DNA from: Tumebacillus lacus
GTDB taxonomy: Bacteria; Bacillota; Bacilli; Tumebacillales; Tumebacillaceae
NCBI RefSeq assembly: GCF_026410385.1
Contig: NZ_JAPMLT010000001.1
Span: 776,244-840,243 of the forward strand
Direction: 5' to 3'
DNA: 64,000 bases
The translations under genes were made by a program, and so were the position numbers. The notes under the pieces were generated by a model. It saw only the letters and a list, made by a program, of their open reading frames with translations, did not search any database and was not told the DNA's origin. Shown here piece by piece: positions 34,650 through 44,403 of the stretch. How positions within the stretch are numbered: position 1 is the stretch's first letter; the number at the start of each line of letters is the position of its first letter.

Positions 34650-35063
34650 CTAGTCCTCAATGCGCATGCAAAACTCGGTCAGGACGCCGTGCGTGTCCTT
34701 CGGATGCAGGAAGGCGATCATCTTGCCGTGACCGCCTTTGCGCGGCTTTTCATCGATCAGCCGGTAGCCCTGCTCCTTGGCGTGGGCGAGGGCCGCCTCG
34801 ATGTTTTCCACCGCGTAGGCAACATGGTGAATGCCTTGCCCCTTCGTCTCCAAAAACTTCGCAATCGGCGAGTCGGGCGAGGTCGGTTCGAGCAGTTCGA
34901 CGCAGCTCTCCCCCACCTCCAAAAACACGGCTCGCACCTTTTGATCCTCGATGATCTCTTCGTGGATCACCGGCAGGCCGATGCCGTTCGTATAGATCGG
35001 CAATGTCGCTTCGATGCTGTGCACGGCGATGCCGAGATGGTCGATTTTTTCCGGTCGAAACAT
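34650..35063 (-). CDS. mce: Methylmalonyl-CoA epimerase
   Basis: 137-aa glyoxalase-fold (VOC) enzyme that interconverts the R and S forms of methylmalonyl-CoA so that the mutase can use them. Metal ligands: His in IDHLGIAVHS, Glu in CVELLEP, His in GIHHVAYAVEN and Glu in the C-terminal GVLTEFC. Size is standard. AGGAGG precedes the ATG, 13 bases after the B12-subunit gene. Confidence 0.95.
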   Translation of the reverse strand: MFRPEKIDHLGIAVHSIEATLPIYTNGIGLPVIHEEIIEDQKVRAVFLEVGESCVELLEPTSPDSPIAKFLETKGQGIHHVAYAVENIEAALAHAKEQGYRLIDEKPRKGGHGKMIAFLHPKDTHGVLTEFCMRIED

Positions 35064-35076
35064 GACGGGTCGCCTC

Positions 35077-35475
35077 CTACTTTTGCACCTTGGTCTTGAT
35101 GTAGTCGGCCATCGCCGTCAGCGATGCGCCCGGCGTGAACACTTCCGCCACGCCCGCTTCTTTCAGACCCGGGATGTCATCGTCCGGGATGACCCCGCCG
35201 CCGACGACGAGGATGTCGCCTGCGCCTTGTTCATTCAGCAGGCGCACGACTTCCGGGAACAGATGCATATGCGCGCCGGACAGCGAGGACAGGCCGACGA
35301 CGTCGACGTCCTCTTGGATCGCCGTGGCGACGATCTGTTGCGGCGTTTGGCGCAGGCCGGTGTAGATAACTTCCATGCCGGCGTCGCGCAGAGCTTTGGC
35401 GACGACCAGTGCGCCCCGGTCGTGACCGTCAAGGCCCGGCTTGGCGACAAGCACGCGGATTTTTACTTCACTCAT
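35077..35475 (-). CDS. Methylmalonyl-CoA mutase B12-binding subunit
   Basis: 132-aa cobalamin-binding domain protein. The B12 signature [18 protein letters not shown] contains the DxHxxG that supplies the lower-ligand histidine; [10 protein letters not shown] and [11 protein letters not shown] complete the site. It is a separate subunit that pairs with the large subunit encoded upstream, as in some Gram-positive and archaeal mutases. ATG 35475 has AGGAGG 9 bases upstream; the extension to 35520 runs into the preceding gene. Confidence 0.94.
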   Translation of the reverse strand: MSEVKIRVLVAKPGLDGHDRGALVVAKALRDAGMEVIYTGLRQTPQQIVATAIQEDVDVVGLSSLSGAHMHLFPEVVRLLNEQGAGDILVVGGGVIPDDDIPGLKEAGVAEVFTPGASLTAMADYIKTKVQK

Positions 35476-35491
35476 TGTCGATTTCCTCCTC

Positions 35492-37144
35492 TTACCACTG
35501 AGCCGGTTGGTATTCGCCAAAGACGTCGCGCATCACGTTGCAGATCTCGCCGAGGGTCGCATACGCCTTGACAGCCGCGACGATGTGCGGCATCAGGTTT
35601 TCGGTACCCTCCGCAGCGGCCCGCAGGTCGGCGAGACGCTGGTTGACCAGTGCATTGTCGCGAGTCTTGCGCAGTTCGGCCAGACGCTCGGACTGGACGC
35701 GCTCCAACTCCGGGTTGAGTTTCATCAGTTCCGGCTTCGGCTCGTTCTCGATGCGGAACTTGTTCACGCCGACGACGACCTCGTCGCCCGACTCGATCGC
35801 CATCTGGGTCTGATAGGACGCGTTTTGGATCTCGCGCTGCATGTAGCCTTGCTCGATCGCTTTGACCGCGCCGCCCATCTCGTCGATCTTTTCGATATAA
35901 TCCATCGCCTGACGCTCGATCTCATCGGTCAGCGACTCGATGTAGAAGGAGCCTGCCAGCGGGTCGACCGAGTCGGCCACGCCGCTCTCGTACGCGATGA
36001 TCTGCTGCGTGCGCAGCGCGATGCGAGCAGATTCTTCGGTCGGCAGGGCCAGCGCTTCGTCTTTGGAGTTGGTGTGCAGCGACTGTGTGCCGCCCAGCAC
36101 CGCAGCCAAAGCTTGCATCGTGACGCGGACGATGTTGTTGTCCGGCTGTTGCGCGGTCAGCGTCGAGCCGCCCGTCTGGGTGTGGAAGCGCAGTTGCCAC
36201 GACTTCGGATCTTTCGCCCCGAAACGGTCTTTCATGATCTTCGACCACATCCGGCGAGCGGCGCGGAACTTGCAGATCTCTTCGAGGAAGTTGTTGTGCG
36301 CGTTGAAGAAGAAGGACAGGCGCGGTGCAAATTTGTCCACGTCAAGACCCTTGTCGACAGCCGCCTGCACATAGGCAATCGCGTTCGAGAGCGTGAACGC
36401 CACCTCCTGAACGGCGGTCGAACCGGCTTCGCGGATGTGATAGCCGGAGATCGAGATCGTGTTCCAGTTCGGCACATGCTCGGAGCAGTACTCGAAGATA
36501 TCGGTAATCAGACGCATCGAAGCGGCCGGCGGATAGATGTACGTCCCGCGGGCCACGTATTCTTTGAGAATGTCGTTTTGGATCGTGCCGGACACTTTGT
36601 CCGAAGAGACGCCTTGCTTTTCCGCGACGGCGATGTACATCGCGAGCAGCACGGACGCCGGAGCGTTGATCGTCATCGAGGTGGACACTTTGTCGAGGGC
36701 GATGCCGTTCAGCAGCACCTCCATGTCGGCGAGCGACGAGATCGCAACGCCGACCTTGCCGACCTCGCCTTTTGCCATCGGATCATCCGAGTCATAGCCG
36801 ATCTGCGTCGGCAGGTCGAACGCGGTGGACAGGCCGGTCTGACCGGCACCGAGCAGATATTTAAAACGCTCGTTCGTCTCGTTCGCCGAGCCGAAGCCCG
36901 AGTACTGGCGCATCGTCCAGAAGCGGGAGCGATACATCGTCGGTTGCACCCCGCGGGTGAACGGATATTCGCCCGGGAAGCCGAGTTTTTCTATGTAGTC
37001 GCCTTGCACGTCTGCAGGAGTGTATAGTCGTTTGACAGGGATTTCGGACGAGGTGGTAAATTCCTCGCGACGCTCCGGGAAACGGGACGCCGCCTTGTCC
37101 GCCTTTGCCTGCCACGACTGGTGACGGGTTTCAAAGTCTGACAT
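35492..37144 (-). CDS. Methylmalonyl-CoA mutase large (catalytic) subunit
   Basis: 550-aa TIM-barrel subunit of an adenosylcobalamin-dependent acyl-CoA mutase, lacking a fused B12 domain. Specificity residues favour methylmalonyl-CoA: Tyr in [15 protein letters not shown] (Phe in isobutyryl-CoA mutase) and Arg in [15 protein letters not shown] (Gln in isobutyryl-CoA mutase). It converts methylmalonyl-CoA to succinyl-CoA, closing the route from propionyl-CoA to the TCA cycle. First gene of the operon; no MeaB-type G-protein chaperone gene follows. TGGAGG precedes the ATG. Confidence 0.93.
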   Translation of the reverse strand: MSDFETRHQSWQAKADKAASRFPERREEFTTSSEIPVKRLYTPADVQGDYIEKLGFPGEYPFTRGVQPTMYRSRFWTMRQYSGFGSANETNERFKYLLGAGQTGLSTAFDLPTQIGYDSDDPMAKGEVGKVGVAISSLADMEVLLNGIALDKVSTSMTINAPASVLLAMYIAVAEKQGVSSDKVSGTIQNDILKEYVARGTYIYPPAASMRLITDIFEYCSEHVPNWNTISISGYHIREAGSTAVQEVAFTLSNAIAYVQAAVDKGLDVDKFAPRLSFFFNAHNNFLEEICKFRAARRMWSKIMKDRFGAKDPKSWQLRFHTQTGGSTLTAQQPDNNIVRVTMQALAAVLGGTQSLHTNSKDEALALPTEESARIALRTQQIIAYESGVADSVDPLAGSFYIESLTDEIERQAMDYIEKIDEMGGAVKAIEQGYMQREIQNASYQTQMAIESGDEVVVGVNKFRIENEPKPELMKLNPELERVQSERLAELRKTRDNALVNQRLADLRAAAEGTENLMPHIVAAVKAYATLGEICNVMRDVFGEYQPAQW

Positions 37145-37203
37145 CAGGTAAGACCTCCAATAAATAAAAAGGATGAATGCGAGTTCGTTGGCAGATTCCG
37201 TAC

Positions 37204-37232
37204 TATTATACCATACATAGCGCGGGTTGGAT
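37204..37232 (-). promoter_or_regulatory. Promoter of the methylmalonyl-CoA operon
   Basis: A consensus -10, TATAAT (minus strand, 37204-37209), lies 60 bases before the mutase start with a TG-rich stretch before it. No good -35 is seen. The TetR gene ends only a few bases upstream. Confidence 0.55.
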
Positions 37233-37236
37233 GCGC

Positions 37237-37821
37237 TTACAACATCTCTCGTACAGAACGGGAAATTTGATGGGTAAACACCGCTAATTCCTCCGCCGGC
37301 AACGGCATGTCGTGTGATGCCCAGTCGTACAGCATGATGTACAAGCCCCCCGCCAAAAACTTCAGCGCATAGCGGCGCTCCAGCACTTTGACCGGATCGG
37401 AGAGCGGACGCTTTTCCGCGAAGTAGCCGAGCAGATAGCGATGAAACGTCCGGACGATCAACGCGCCGATCTCCGGGTTGGTGATCTTGCGAATCGCCGC
37501 CCCGTCGGGCCCGCGCCAGTAGCGGATACCCGTCGCAAACTGCGTCGGTTGAATGCCCGCCTCCGCGTCAAGCATCACCGTCTCCCAAAACTTTGCGATG
37601 ATGTGCTCCAAGTGATGTGTGATCAGGTCGTCTTTCGTTTTGAAATTGCGGTAAAACGTCTGCCGTGCCACCCCTGCCCGCTCCGTGATCTCCGAGATCG
37701 AGATCTCCCGATACGGCTTGGTCTCCAGCAGTTGCAACAAGGCTGTCAGCAGGAATCGTTTCGATTGTTTGGACTGTCTACTCTCGTGCTTTTCCTCTTT
37801 GAACAGCTGTTTTTCGCTCAT
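37237..37821 (-). CDS. TetR/AcrR-family transcriptional regulator
   Basis: 194-aa repressor-like protein. N-terminal helix-turn-helix (about 25-75): [38 protein letters not shown]. The C-terminal ligand-binding part has no diagnostic motif. ATG 37821 is chosen for the GAGAGGTG upstream. It ends just before the methylmalonyl-CoA operon promoter on the same strand and is divergent from the DJ-1/PfpI gene; either could be its target. Confidence 0.88.
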   Translation of the reverse strand: MSEKQLFKEEKHESRQSKQSKRFLLTALLQLLETKPYREISISEITERAGVARQTFYRNFKTKDDLITHHLEHIIAKFWETVMLDAEAGIQPTQFATGIRYWRGPDGAAIRKITNPEIGALIVRTFHRYLLGYFAEKRPLSDPVKVLERRYALKFLAGGLYIMLYDWASHDMPLPAEELAVFTHQISRSVREML

Positions 37822-37934
37822 AACTGTGACACCTCTCCCCTTGTCTGTCGCACTTCGGCCGTCGGCTCTTGTCGCCCTTTGCCATTCCGCTATATGATGC
37901 AAACGTACCAAATAAAGGGAGAGGTGTATAGATC

Positions 37935-38567
37935 ATGGAAATCGTCATTTTGTTGTTCGAGGGCATGACCGCACTAGACGCGCTCGGCCCGTACGAAGTG
38001 CTGTCGAAAATGCCGGGGGCAACCGTCCGCTTTGCAGCAAAAAAGTCGGGGATCATCACCCCCGACTCCGGCGTTTCGTTTTTGAACGCAGACCATAAAC
38101 TGAAAGACATCGAAACAGCCGACATTCTGGTCATCCCAGGCGGTCATCCGCTCGCCGTCAAACCGATGATGGAAGACGAAGAGACGCTGGCCTTTATTCG
38201 CCGGCTCCACGCGACCAGCAAATGGACGACGAGCGTCTGCACCGGCTCGCTGATCCTCGGGGCGGCCGGTTTGCTCCAGGGACTTCAAGCCACCACGCAT
38301 TGGGCGTGCCACGACATCCTCGCAGAGTACGGCGCGACGCCGACGTTGCAGCGCGTCGTGCAGCAAGGCAAGATCATCACGGCTGCCGGCGTGTCGTCCG
38401 GCATCGACATGGGCTTGACCCTCGCCGCGCTGGAATACGGCGACGAGTCGGGGATGTGGATCCAGTTGATGATCGAGTACGATCCGCAACCGCCGTTTGA
38501 CGCGGGATCACCGGAAAAGGCACCGGCGCATCTGGTCGAGTCGGTGCGGCAGGCGGTTCGCGGTTAA
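37935..38567 (+). CDS. DJ-1/PfpI superfamily protein
   Basis: 210-aa class I amidotransferase-like protein. The nucleophile elbow appears as TSVCTGSLILGAAGLL (Cys near residue 100), with the strand DILVIPGGHP before it and HWACHDILAEYG after it. It resembles isonitrile-hydratase-like and AraC-associated members rather than PfpI proteases. Substrate unknown. GGGAGAGGTG precedes the ATG. Its 3' end overlaps the convergent gene by 4 bases. Confidence 0.87.
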   Translation: MEIVILLFEGMTALDALGPYEVLSKMPGATVRFAAKKSGIITPDSGVSFLNADHKLKDIETADILVIPGGHPLAVKPMMEDEETLAFIRRLHATSKWTTSVCTGSLILGAAGLLQGLQATTHWACHDILAEYGATPTLQRVVQQGKIITAAGVSSGIDMGLTLAALEYGDESGMWIQLMIEYDPQPPFDAGSPEKAPAHLVESVRQAVRG

Positions 38568-39082
38568 TTCGCTGCGACGACGCGGTCGAGAGCGTCACGG
38601 TACGCCTGCTCATTCGGTGTCGGCGCGAGCAACACCGCCCCGTTCTCGTCACGTCTCACATGAAAGACCAGCGAAAAGCGGCCTTTTTGATAGTCGGACG
38701 CACCGATCTGCTCTGCTTGGACCGCCGTCGATTCTTCGGGCCATTCGTAGATGGTGACCGTCTCCGCCTCGATCATGCCCAGGCATCCAAGCGCGGCGCA
38801 CCGGGTCTTTTGCCGCTCCGTGCCGCCCGATGCAGAGCCTGTGACAACGCCCGATTCGGTCAGCGCGACGAAGACATGCTTGGCCGACAGCCCGTCGGCA
38901 GGCTCGGCCGGTGGTGCCGGTTTCGATGTCGGTTCCACGGCGACCGCATCGACGCACTTTGAATCTCGGCCGCATTTCGTAGCAACCGTTCGTGCTTGCG
39001 TTTGCGGTTCGATCTGATTTGAGATGATGATGACAGCAGCGATGAAAGCGACGATGGCAACAACGCGCCAGAACTTCGACAT
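38564..39082 (-). CDS. Membrane-anchored protein of unknown function
   Basis: 172-aa protein with one N-terminal hydrophobic anchor (about 6-22, VVAIVAFIAAVIIIS), a Pro/Ala-rich linker (TSKPAPPAEPADG) and an extracytoplasmic domain with four cysteines (TKCGRDSKCVD, TRCAALGCLG). The paired cysteines suggest disulphides. No family recognised. AGGAGGAG-like site before the ATG. Confidence 0.75.
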   Translation of the reverse strand: MSKFWRVVAIVAFIAAVIIISNQIEPQTQARTVATKCGRDSKCVDAVAVEPTSKPAPPAEPADGLSAKHVFVALTESGVVTGSASGGTERQKTRCAALGCLGMIEAETVTIYEWPEESTAVQAEQIGASDYQKGRFSLVFHVRRDENGAVLLAPTPNEQAYRDALDRVVAAN

Positions 39083-39151
39083 TGGGGGACTCCTCCTGCC
39101 TCCTGAGCGGTTTCTCCCCCATTTCGACGGAAGGTTCGCGCATTTTGTTAC

Positions 39152-39184
39152 AAAAAAGAGACTGGCAGTTTGCGCCAGTCTCTC
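39152..39184 (-). terminator. Terminator of trpS
   Basis: AGAGACTGGC (39157-39166) pairs perfectly with GCCAGTCTCT (39174-39183); minus strand continues with TTTTTTG. Confidence 0.88.
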
Positions 39185-39199
39185 CTATGATGTCCTCTG

Positions 39200-40186
39200 T
39201 CAGATACGGACAAAGCCCATCGCGTCCTTGACGCGGTTGACCGTCTTTTCCGCGATCTCGCGGGCTTGATCCGCGCCTTGTTTCAAGATGCGGTCGAGCT
39301 CCGTCTGGTCATCCAGTTCGCGGAATCGCTTTTGGATCGCGCCCATCTTGTCGGTCATCACTTCGACGAGGTCCTTTTTCAAGGTGCCGTAGCCTTGACC
39401 TTGGTAGCGGTTGACCAGCGACTCCACCGACTCGTCTGCGTACAGCGAGTACAAGGTGAGCAGGTTGGAGACGCCCGGCTTGTTTTCTTCATCAAAGCGG
39501 ATCTCGTTCTCCGTGTCGGTGACCGCGCGCATGATCTTTTTCTTAAAGACCGCCGGGTCTTCGAGCAGGGCGATCCGGCTGCCTTCGTTCTCGGCAGACT
39601 TGGACATTTTCTTGGTCGGCTCGTCAAGCGCCATGATGCGGGCCCCGAACTCCTGGATCTGCGGCTCCGGGATGACGAACGTTTCGCCAAAGCGGTTGTT
39701 GAATCGTTCCGCGATGTCGCGGGTCAACTCGATGTGCTGCTTCTGGTCGTCGCCGACCGGGACGTGCGTTGCGTCGTACAGCAAGATATCGGCCGCCATC
39801 AGCACCGGGTAGGTGAACAGACCGACGTTGACGTTTGCCTTGCCTTCCGATTTGTCCTTGTACTGGGTCATCCGGTTTGCTTCGCCCATGTAGGTCATGC
39901 ACTGCAGGAGCCAGCCGAGTTCCGCGTGCTCCTTTACATGTGATTGGATGAAGATCGACGCCTTGCTCGGATCGACGCCGCATGCGAGATAGATCTGCGC
40001 GATCTCCCGCGAGCGTTTGCGCAGCTTAGCCGGATCTTGCGGCACGGTGATCGCATGCAGGTCGACGACGCAGTAGATCGCGCTGTCAGCGTCATGTTGC
40101 AGTTCGACGAACTGTTTGAACGCGCCCAAGTAGTTGCCGATCGTCGGGTTCCCGGACGGTTGCACGCCAGAAAAAATACGTTTCAT
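39200..40186 (-). CDS. trpS: Tryptophanyl-tRNA synthetase
   Basis: 328-aa class I synthetase charging tRNA-Trp. HIGH-type motif GVQPSGNPTIGNYLGAF at the N-terminus and KMSKS loop in TKKMSKSAENEG near residue 195. Length matches Bacillus TrpS (330 aa). GGGAGAG precedes the ATG. Only 92 bases separate it from lipB, too short for a T-box leader, and no T-box motif is seen. Confidence 0.97.
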   Translation of the reverse strand: MKRIFSGVQPSGNPTIGNYLGAFKQFVELQHDADSAIYCVVDLHAITVPQDPAKLRKRSREIAQIYLACGVDPSKASIFIQSHVKEHAELGWLLQCMTYMGEANRMTQYKDKSEGKANVNVGLFTYPVLMAADILLYDATHVPVGDDQKQHIELTRDIAERFNNRFGETFVIPEPQIQEFGARIMALDEPTKKMSKSAENEGSRIALLEDPAVFKKKIMRAVTDTENEIRFDEENKPGVSNLLTLYSLYADESVESLVNRYQGQGYGTLKKDLVEVMTDKMGAIQKRFRELDDQTELDRILKQGADQAREIAEKTVNRVKDAMGFVRI

Positions 40187-40278
40187 TCCACTCGACTCTC
40201 CCTTCCCTACGGAAGCTCCGGACTTACGTGTAAATCTGCCGTGGTTCCGTATGTATTTTTCCTATCTTACCATAGGTT

Positions 40279-40974
40279 TTACTCATCTTCCAGAGTTTTG
40301 CTCACGTCGACAGTCGGCCAGTCCACCTCGGTCTCAAACACTTCCGCAAACGCCGCCGCCCACCGACTTTTGATCTCGCTCATCTCGTGCGTTTGACCGG
40401 TGAGCTGTTGCAGCGACGTCACGCCGTACTCGGTGATGCCGCAGGGCACGATCAGCCCGAAATGGCCGAGGTCCGGCTGCACGTTAAACGCAAATCCGTG
40501 CGAGGTGATAAACCCTTTCGTATGCGGGTCGCGGTTCGCTTTCACCCCGATGGCGCAGATCTTTTCCTGGCCGACCCACGCTCCGCTCATCCCCTCTTTG
40601 CGCCCCGCCTCGATGCCGTATCCGGCGAGCAGACGGATCGCCACCTCTTCCAGCAGGCGCACATAGCGGCGCACGTCGTTTTTCCACGGTTCGAGGTGCA
40701 GGATCGGGTAGCCGACCAGTTGCCCCGGCCCGTGATAGGTGACGTCACCGCCCCGGTCGACGTCAAACATCGTGATGCCGAGCCGCTCCCGTTCGCTTGC
40801 GTCGGCGAGGATGTTGTGCTCACCCCCGGCCCGGCCGATCGTAAAGACCGGCGGATGCTCCAGCAGGAAAATCGTATCTTCGAGCCGACCTTCCAATTTG
40901 CGACGCACCGCTTTTTTTTGCAGATCGAACGCCTTGCCGTACTCGATGACACCCAGATCGCAGATGTGTATCAT
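40279..40974 (-). CDS. lipB: Octanoyltransferase LipB
   Basis: 231-aa enzyme transferring octanoate from acyl-carrier protein to lipoyl domains. Motifs: HPPVFTIGRAGGEHNI, RGGDVTYHGPGQLVGYPIL, KICAIGVKANR (catalytic lysine region) and GLIVPCGITEYGVTSL with the catalytic cysteine. LipB (rather than the LipM/LipL route of Bacillus subtilis) is notable for this group. It follows lipA, but a terminator-like hairpin lies between. Confidence 0.95.
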   Translation of the reverse strand: MIHICDLGVIEYGKAFDLQKKAVRRKLEGRLEDTIFLLEHPPVFTIGRAGGEHNILADASERERLGITMFDVDRGGDVTYHGPGQLVGYPILHLEPWKNDVRRYVRLLEEVAIRLLAGYGIEAGRKEGMSGAWVGQEKICAIGVKANRDPHTKGFITSHGFAFNVQPDLGHFGLIVPCGITEYGVTSLQQLTGQTHEMSEIKSRWAAAFAEVFETEVDWPTVDVSKTLEDE

Positions 40975-40989
40975 ATAAAATCTCCTTAT

Positions 40990-41027
40990 AAAAAGGTCAC
41001 AGCAGACGAGCCCGCTGTGACCTTTTT
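40990..41027 (-). terminator. Hairpin terminator between lipA and lipB
   Basis: AAAAGGTCACAGC (to 41003) pairs with GCTGTGACCTTTTT (41014-41027). On the minus strand T-rich sequence follows and runs into the lipB ribosome site, so lipB may depend on read-through or a nearby promoter. Confidence 0.8.
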
Positions 41028-41037
41028 GTTTGCTGAC

Positions 41038-41964
41038 TTACTGCGCTTGCTTGATGTTTGCTTCCGCCGACTGCGCTTGTTCGTGAGCGTGGTAGGAGGA
41101 GCGGACGAGCGGACCGGATTCGACATGTTTGAACCCGCGCTTCAGCGCTTCTTCCTTGAGCAGAGCAAACTCTTCCGGCGACCAGTATTTGCGTACCGGC
41201 AGATGTTTCTTGGTCGGTTGCAGGTACTGGCCCATCGTCATGATGTCCACGTCGACAGCGCGCAGATCGTCCATGACCTGAATGATCTCTTCCCACGTCT
41301 CGCCGTGTCCCAGCATCAGCGAGGACTTGGTCGGGATGTGCGGCTTGTAAGCCTTCGCGTTGCGCAGGACTTCCAACGTGCGGTCGTAGGTGGCCTTCGC
41401 CCGCACTTTGCCGGTCAGAGAACGTACCGTCTCGATGTTGTGGTTGAAGATGTCCGGCTCCGCGTCGAGCAGCGTGTGCAACGCCTCCGTGTTGCCGCCC
41501 ATGTCGGACGGCAGCACTTCGACGGTGCAGAGCGGCAGCCGTTTGCGGATCGCGCGCACCGTCTCAGCAAAGACGGAAGCCCCGTGATCTTTCAGATCGT
41601 CGCGGGCGACGGCGGTGACGACAGCATGGCGAAGTCCCATGATTTCCGCAGAGTCGGCGACGCGCTCCGGCTCGGCGAGATCCAGTTCGGACGGCAGGCC
41701 CGTCTTGACCGCGCAGAAACCGCACGCGCGGGTGCAGATGTCACCGAGGATCATGAAGGTCGCCGTGCGGTTCTCCCAGCATTCGTAGATGTTCGGGCAG
41801 CGAGCTTCTTCACAGACTGTATGCAGGGACGAGCCGCGCATCAAGTCTTTCAGTTCGGTGAAGTTGGGGCCGGTCTTCAGCTGGATTTTCAGCCAGTCCG
41901 GTCGGCGCAGCGGGCGATCGTTCGCCTGCTCCTTGGTATCTTTGAGAACGTTGAGTTCTTCCAC
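41038..41964 (-). CDS. lipA: Lipoyl synthase
   Basis: 308-aa radical-SAM enzyme inserting two sulfurs into octanoyl-lipoyl domains. Both Fe-S clusters are visible: auxiliary [12 protein letters not shown] and SAM-type CTRACGFC. The C-terminal RSSYHAHEQ matches the family's conserved RSSYHA motif. It starts at GTG 41964 (AGAGGTG 7 bases upstream). As last gene of the bkd operon it would supply the cofactor of the E2 subunit encoded beside it. Confidence 0.96.
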   Translation of the reverse strand: MEELNVLKDTKEQANDRPLRRPDWLKIQLKTGPNFTELKDLMRGSSLHTVCEEARCPNIYECWENRTATFMILGDICTRACGFCAVKTGLPSELDLAEPERVADSAEIMGLRHAVVTAVARDDLKDHGASVFAETVRAIRKRLPLCTVEVLPSDMGGNTEALHTLLDAEPDIFNHNIETVRSLTGKVRAKATYDRTLEVLRNAKAYKPHIPTKSSLMLGHGETWEEIIQVMDDLRAVDVDIMTMGQYLQPTKKHLPVRKYWSPEEFALLKEEALKRGFKHVESGPLVRSSYHAHEQAQSAEANIKQAQ

Positions 41965-42010
41965 GCTGGCACACCTCTTTCAAATATCGGCTATCTCGGT
42001 CGCCTGTCGC

Positions 42011-43372
42011 CTAGTACAAGGTCGGGTCGGTCATCGTCTCCAGACGTTTCTTCACCGACTGCAGGAACTGACCGCAGACCCAACCGTCGAGCACGCGGTG
42101 GTCGAGCGACATGCACAGGTTGACCATCGAGCGGATCGCGAACGAGTCATCCGGCATCACGACCGGACGCTTGACAATCGACTCCATGGAGAGGATCGCC
42201 GCTTGCGGCGCGTTGATGATCGGCATCGACTGGATCGAGCCGAACGCACCGGTGTTGTTCACGGTGAACGTGCCGCCCGACATGTCGTTTGCGGTCAGAC
42301 GGCCGGAACGGGCGCGTGCAGCCAGGTCGTTGATCGCATGCGCGAGGCCGAGCACGCTCAGGCGGTCGGCATTTTTGATGACCGGGACGTACAGCGCGTC
42401 GTCCGATGCGACGGCAATCGAGATGTTGATGTCTTTTTTAATAATAATCTTGTCATCCTGCCATGTCGAGTTGATGATCGGATATTCTTTCAACGCCTCG
42501 ACGACCGCTTTGATGAAGAACGGCAGGAAGGTCAGGTTGACGCCCTCTTTTTTCTTGAACTCGCCTTTCGACTTGTCGCGGAATTTGGAGAGGTTGGTCA
42601 CGTCGACTTCGATCATCGTCCACGCGTGCGGCGCGTTGTGCTTCGACTCGACCATGCGGCGGGCAATCGTCTTGCGCACGTTGGTCGCTTCGATGACGGT
42701 GTCGCCGTCTGCCGCTTGGTACGCCGGAGCTTTTGCAACCGGTGCCGGAGCGGCAGCCGCTTGCGAAACGCCTTGCGCGCCCAGTTCCGTCAGGCCGGTC
42801 GCCGGCATGGTCGGAGCTGCCACGGAGGACAGGTCTTCTTCCGTCTTGGTCAGGCCGGCCGTCGGAGCAGCCGCTGCCGCTGCGCCGCCGTTTGCGAGGA
42901 ACGCCTGCACGTCTTTGCGGGTGATGCGGCCGCCGGCCCCCGTGCCGGTGATCAGGCTCGGGTCGACGCCGTGCTCTTGGATCATCGCCATGACAGCCGG
43001 CGAGAAGCGCGGGCCGCCCGGTTGCTTCGCAGCCGGAGCCGGTGCTGCGACCGGAGCGGACGGTGCAGCCGGTGCTGCTGCCGGGGTCGGTGCTGCTGCT
43101 GCCGCGGGAGTTGCTGCCGCCGGAGCAGGTGCTGCGCCTTCCTCGGTGATGACGGCGATCGGTGTGCCGACGGCAACCGTTGCGCCTTCCGGTACGAGGA
43201 TCTCCGTCAGGGTGCCGACAAATTCGGACGGCACCTCTGCGTTTACTTTATCGGTGATGACCTCGGCGAGCGGGTCGTATTTGTTGATTTTGTCGCCTAC
43301 TTGCTTCAGCCATTTGGCGATGGTGCCTTCAGTGACCGATTCGCCAAGTTGCGGCATCAAGAGAGTTGCCAT
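42011..43372 (-). CDS. bkdB: Branched-chain 2-oxo acid dehydrogenase E2
   Basis: 453-aa dihydrolipoamide acyltransferase core of the complex. One N-terminal lipoyl domain (about 1-78) with lipoyl-lysine in ITDKVNAEVPS, an Ala/Pro-rich linker, a peripheral subunit-binding domain (RFSPAVMAMIQEHGVDPSL), a second Ala-rich linker, then the catalytic domain (about 225-453) with the active site SLDHRVLDGWV. Gene order with bcd and bkdAA/AB favours the branched-chain complex over pyruvate dehydrogenase. Confidence 0.93.
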   Translation of the reverse strand: MATLLMPQLGESVTEGTIAKWLKQVGDKINKYDPLAEVITDKVNAEVPSEFVGTLTEILVPEGATVAVGTPIAVITEEGAAPAPAAATPAAAAAPTPAAAPAAPSAPVAAPAPAAKQPGGPRFSPAVMAMIQEHGVDPSLITGTGAGGRITRKDVQAFLANGGAAAAAAPTAGLTKTEEDLSSVAAPTMPATGLTELGAQGVSQAAAAPAPVAKAPAYQAADGDTVIEATNVRKTIARRMVESKHNAPHAWTMIEVDVTNLSKFRDKSKGEFKKKEGVNLTFLPFFIKAVVEALKEYPIINSTWQDDKIIIKKDINISIAVASDDALYVPVIKNADRLSVLGLAHAINDLAARARSGRLTANDMSGGTFTVNNTGAFGSIQSMPIINAPQAAILSMESIVKRPVVMPDDSFAIRSMVNLCMSLDHRVLDGWVCGQFLQSVKKRLETMTDPTLY

Positions 43373-43407
43373 GTCTGCCTTGCCTCCTGTCTGCGAATGA
43401 AGAGCGA

Positions 43408-44391
43408 TTAGAATTCAGCCAGTTTGCGAATCGCGTCCGCAATTTTAGTCGGGTTCAGCATGTAGAACTTCTCTTGCGGCGGCGAATACGGCATCCCCGG
43501 CACGTCCGGGCCAGCCAGACGCTGGATCGGCGCGTCAAGGTCAAACAGTGCTTCCTCGGCGATGATCGCGGAGATCTCGCCGCCGACGCCGCCAAACTTG
43601 CCGTCTTCGTGCACGATCAGCACTTTGCCGGTCTTTTTCGCGCCTTCGATGATCAGTTCTTTGTCGAGCGGCTTGATCGAACGCAGGTCGATGACGTGCG
43701 TCGAGATGCCCTCTTTCTCCAGCACTTCCGCCGCTTCCAGCGTGTAGTGAACCATCAGGCCGTAGGTGATGACGGTGACGTCGGTGCCTTCGCGCTTGAC
43801 GTCGCCTTTGCCGATCTCGATGGTGTAGTCTTCGTCCGGCACTTCGCCTTTGATCAGGCGGTAGCAGCGCTTGTGCTCGAAGAACAGCACTGGGTCGTTG
43901 TCGCGGATCGCCGCTTTGAGCAGACCTTTGACATCATACGGGGTGGACGGCATTACGATCTTGATGCCCGGCACATGGTGGAACAGAGCTTCGACCGACT
44001 GCGAGTGGTACAGCCCGCCGTGGATGCCGCCGCCGTACGGAGCGCGGATCGTCATCGGGACCGTCCAGTCCGACTTGGTGCGGTAGCGAATGCGAGCCGC
44101 CTCGGAGACGATCTGGTTGTACGCCGGGAAGATAAAGTCGGCGAACTGCATCTCTGCGACCGGACGCATACCGACCATCGCCGCGCCGATGGAGACGCCG
44201 ACGATAGCAGATTCGGAGAGCGGGGAGTCGATGACGCGCTCTTCGCCAAACTTCTCGATCAGGCCGGCCGTGGCACGGAATACACCGCCGCGCACGCCGA
44301 CGTCTTCACCAAGGATAAAGATCGATTCGTCGCGCTCCATCTCTTCTCTGAGCGCGTCGGTCACTGCTTCAATGTACGATTTGATCGCCAT
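43408..44391 (-). CDS. bkdAB: Branched-chain 2-oxo acid dehydrogenase E1 beta
   Basis: 327-aa transketolase-like subunit that with E1 alpha forms the thiamine-diphosphate decarboxylase. EDVGVRGGVFRATAGL and ADFIFPAYNQIVSEAARIRY are characteristic, as is the C-terminal transketolase domain with GKVLIVHEDGKFGGVG. Immediately downstream of E1 alpha (12 bases). Confidence 0.95.
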   Translation of the reverse strand: MAIKSYIEAVTDALREEMERDESIFILGEDVGVRGGVFRATAGLIEKFGEERVIDSPLSESAIVGVSIGAAMVGMRPVAEMQFADFIFPAYNQIVSEAARIRYRTKSDWTVPMTIRAPYGGGIHGGLYHSQSVEALFHHVPGIKIVMPSTPYDVKGLLKAAIRDNDPVLFFEHKRCYRLIKGEVPDEDYTIEIGKGDVKREGTDVTVITYGLMVHYTLEAAEVLEKEGISTHVIDLRSIKPLDKELIIEGAKKTGKVLIVHEDGKFGGVGGEISAIIAEEALFDLDAPIQRLAGPDVPGMPYSPPQEKFYMLNPTKIADAIRKLAEF

Positions 44392-44403
44392 GGTTCCTGC
44401 CTC

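Noticed and set aside
33071..34660. N-terminal extension of the carboxyltransferase to 34660
   Set aside because: It would overlap the epimerase gene end and has no ribosome site; the start at 34621 or 34627 does.
40187..40278. T-box leader for trpS
   Set aside because: Only 92 bases separate trpS from lipB, and neither the specifier stem nor the T-box sequence is visible.
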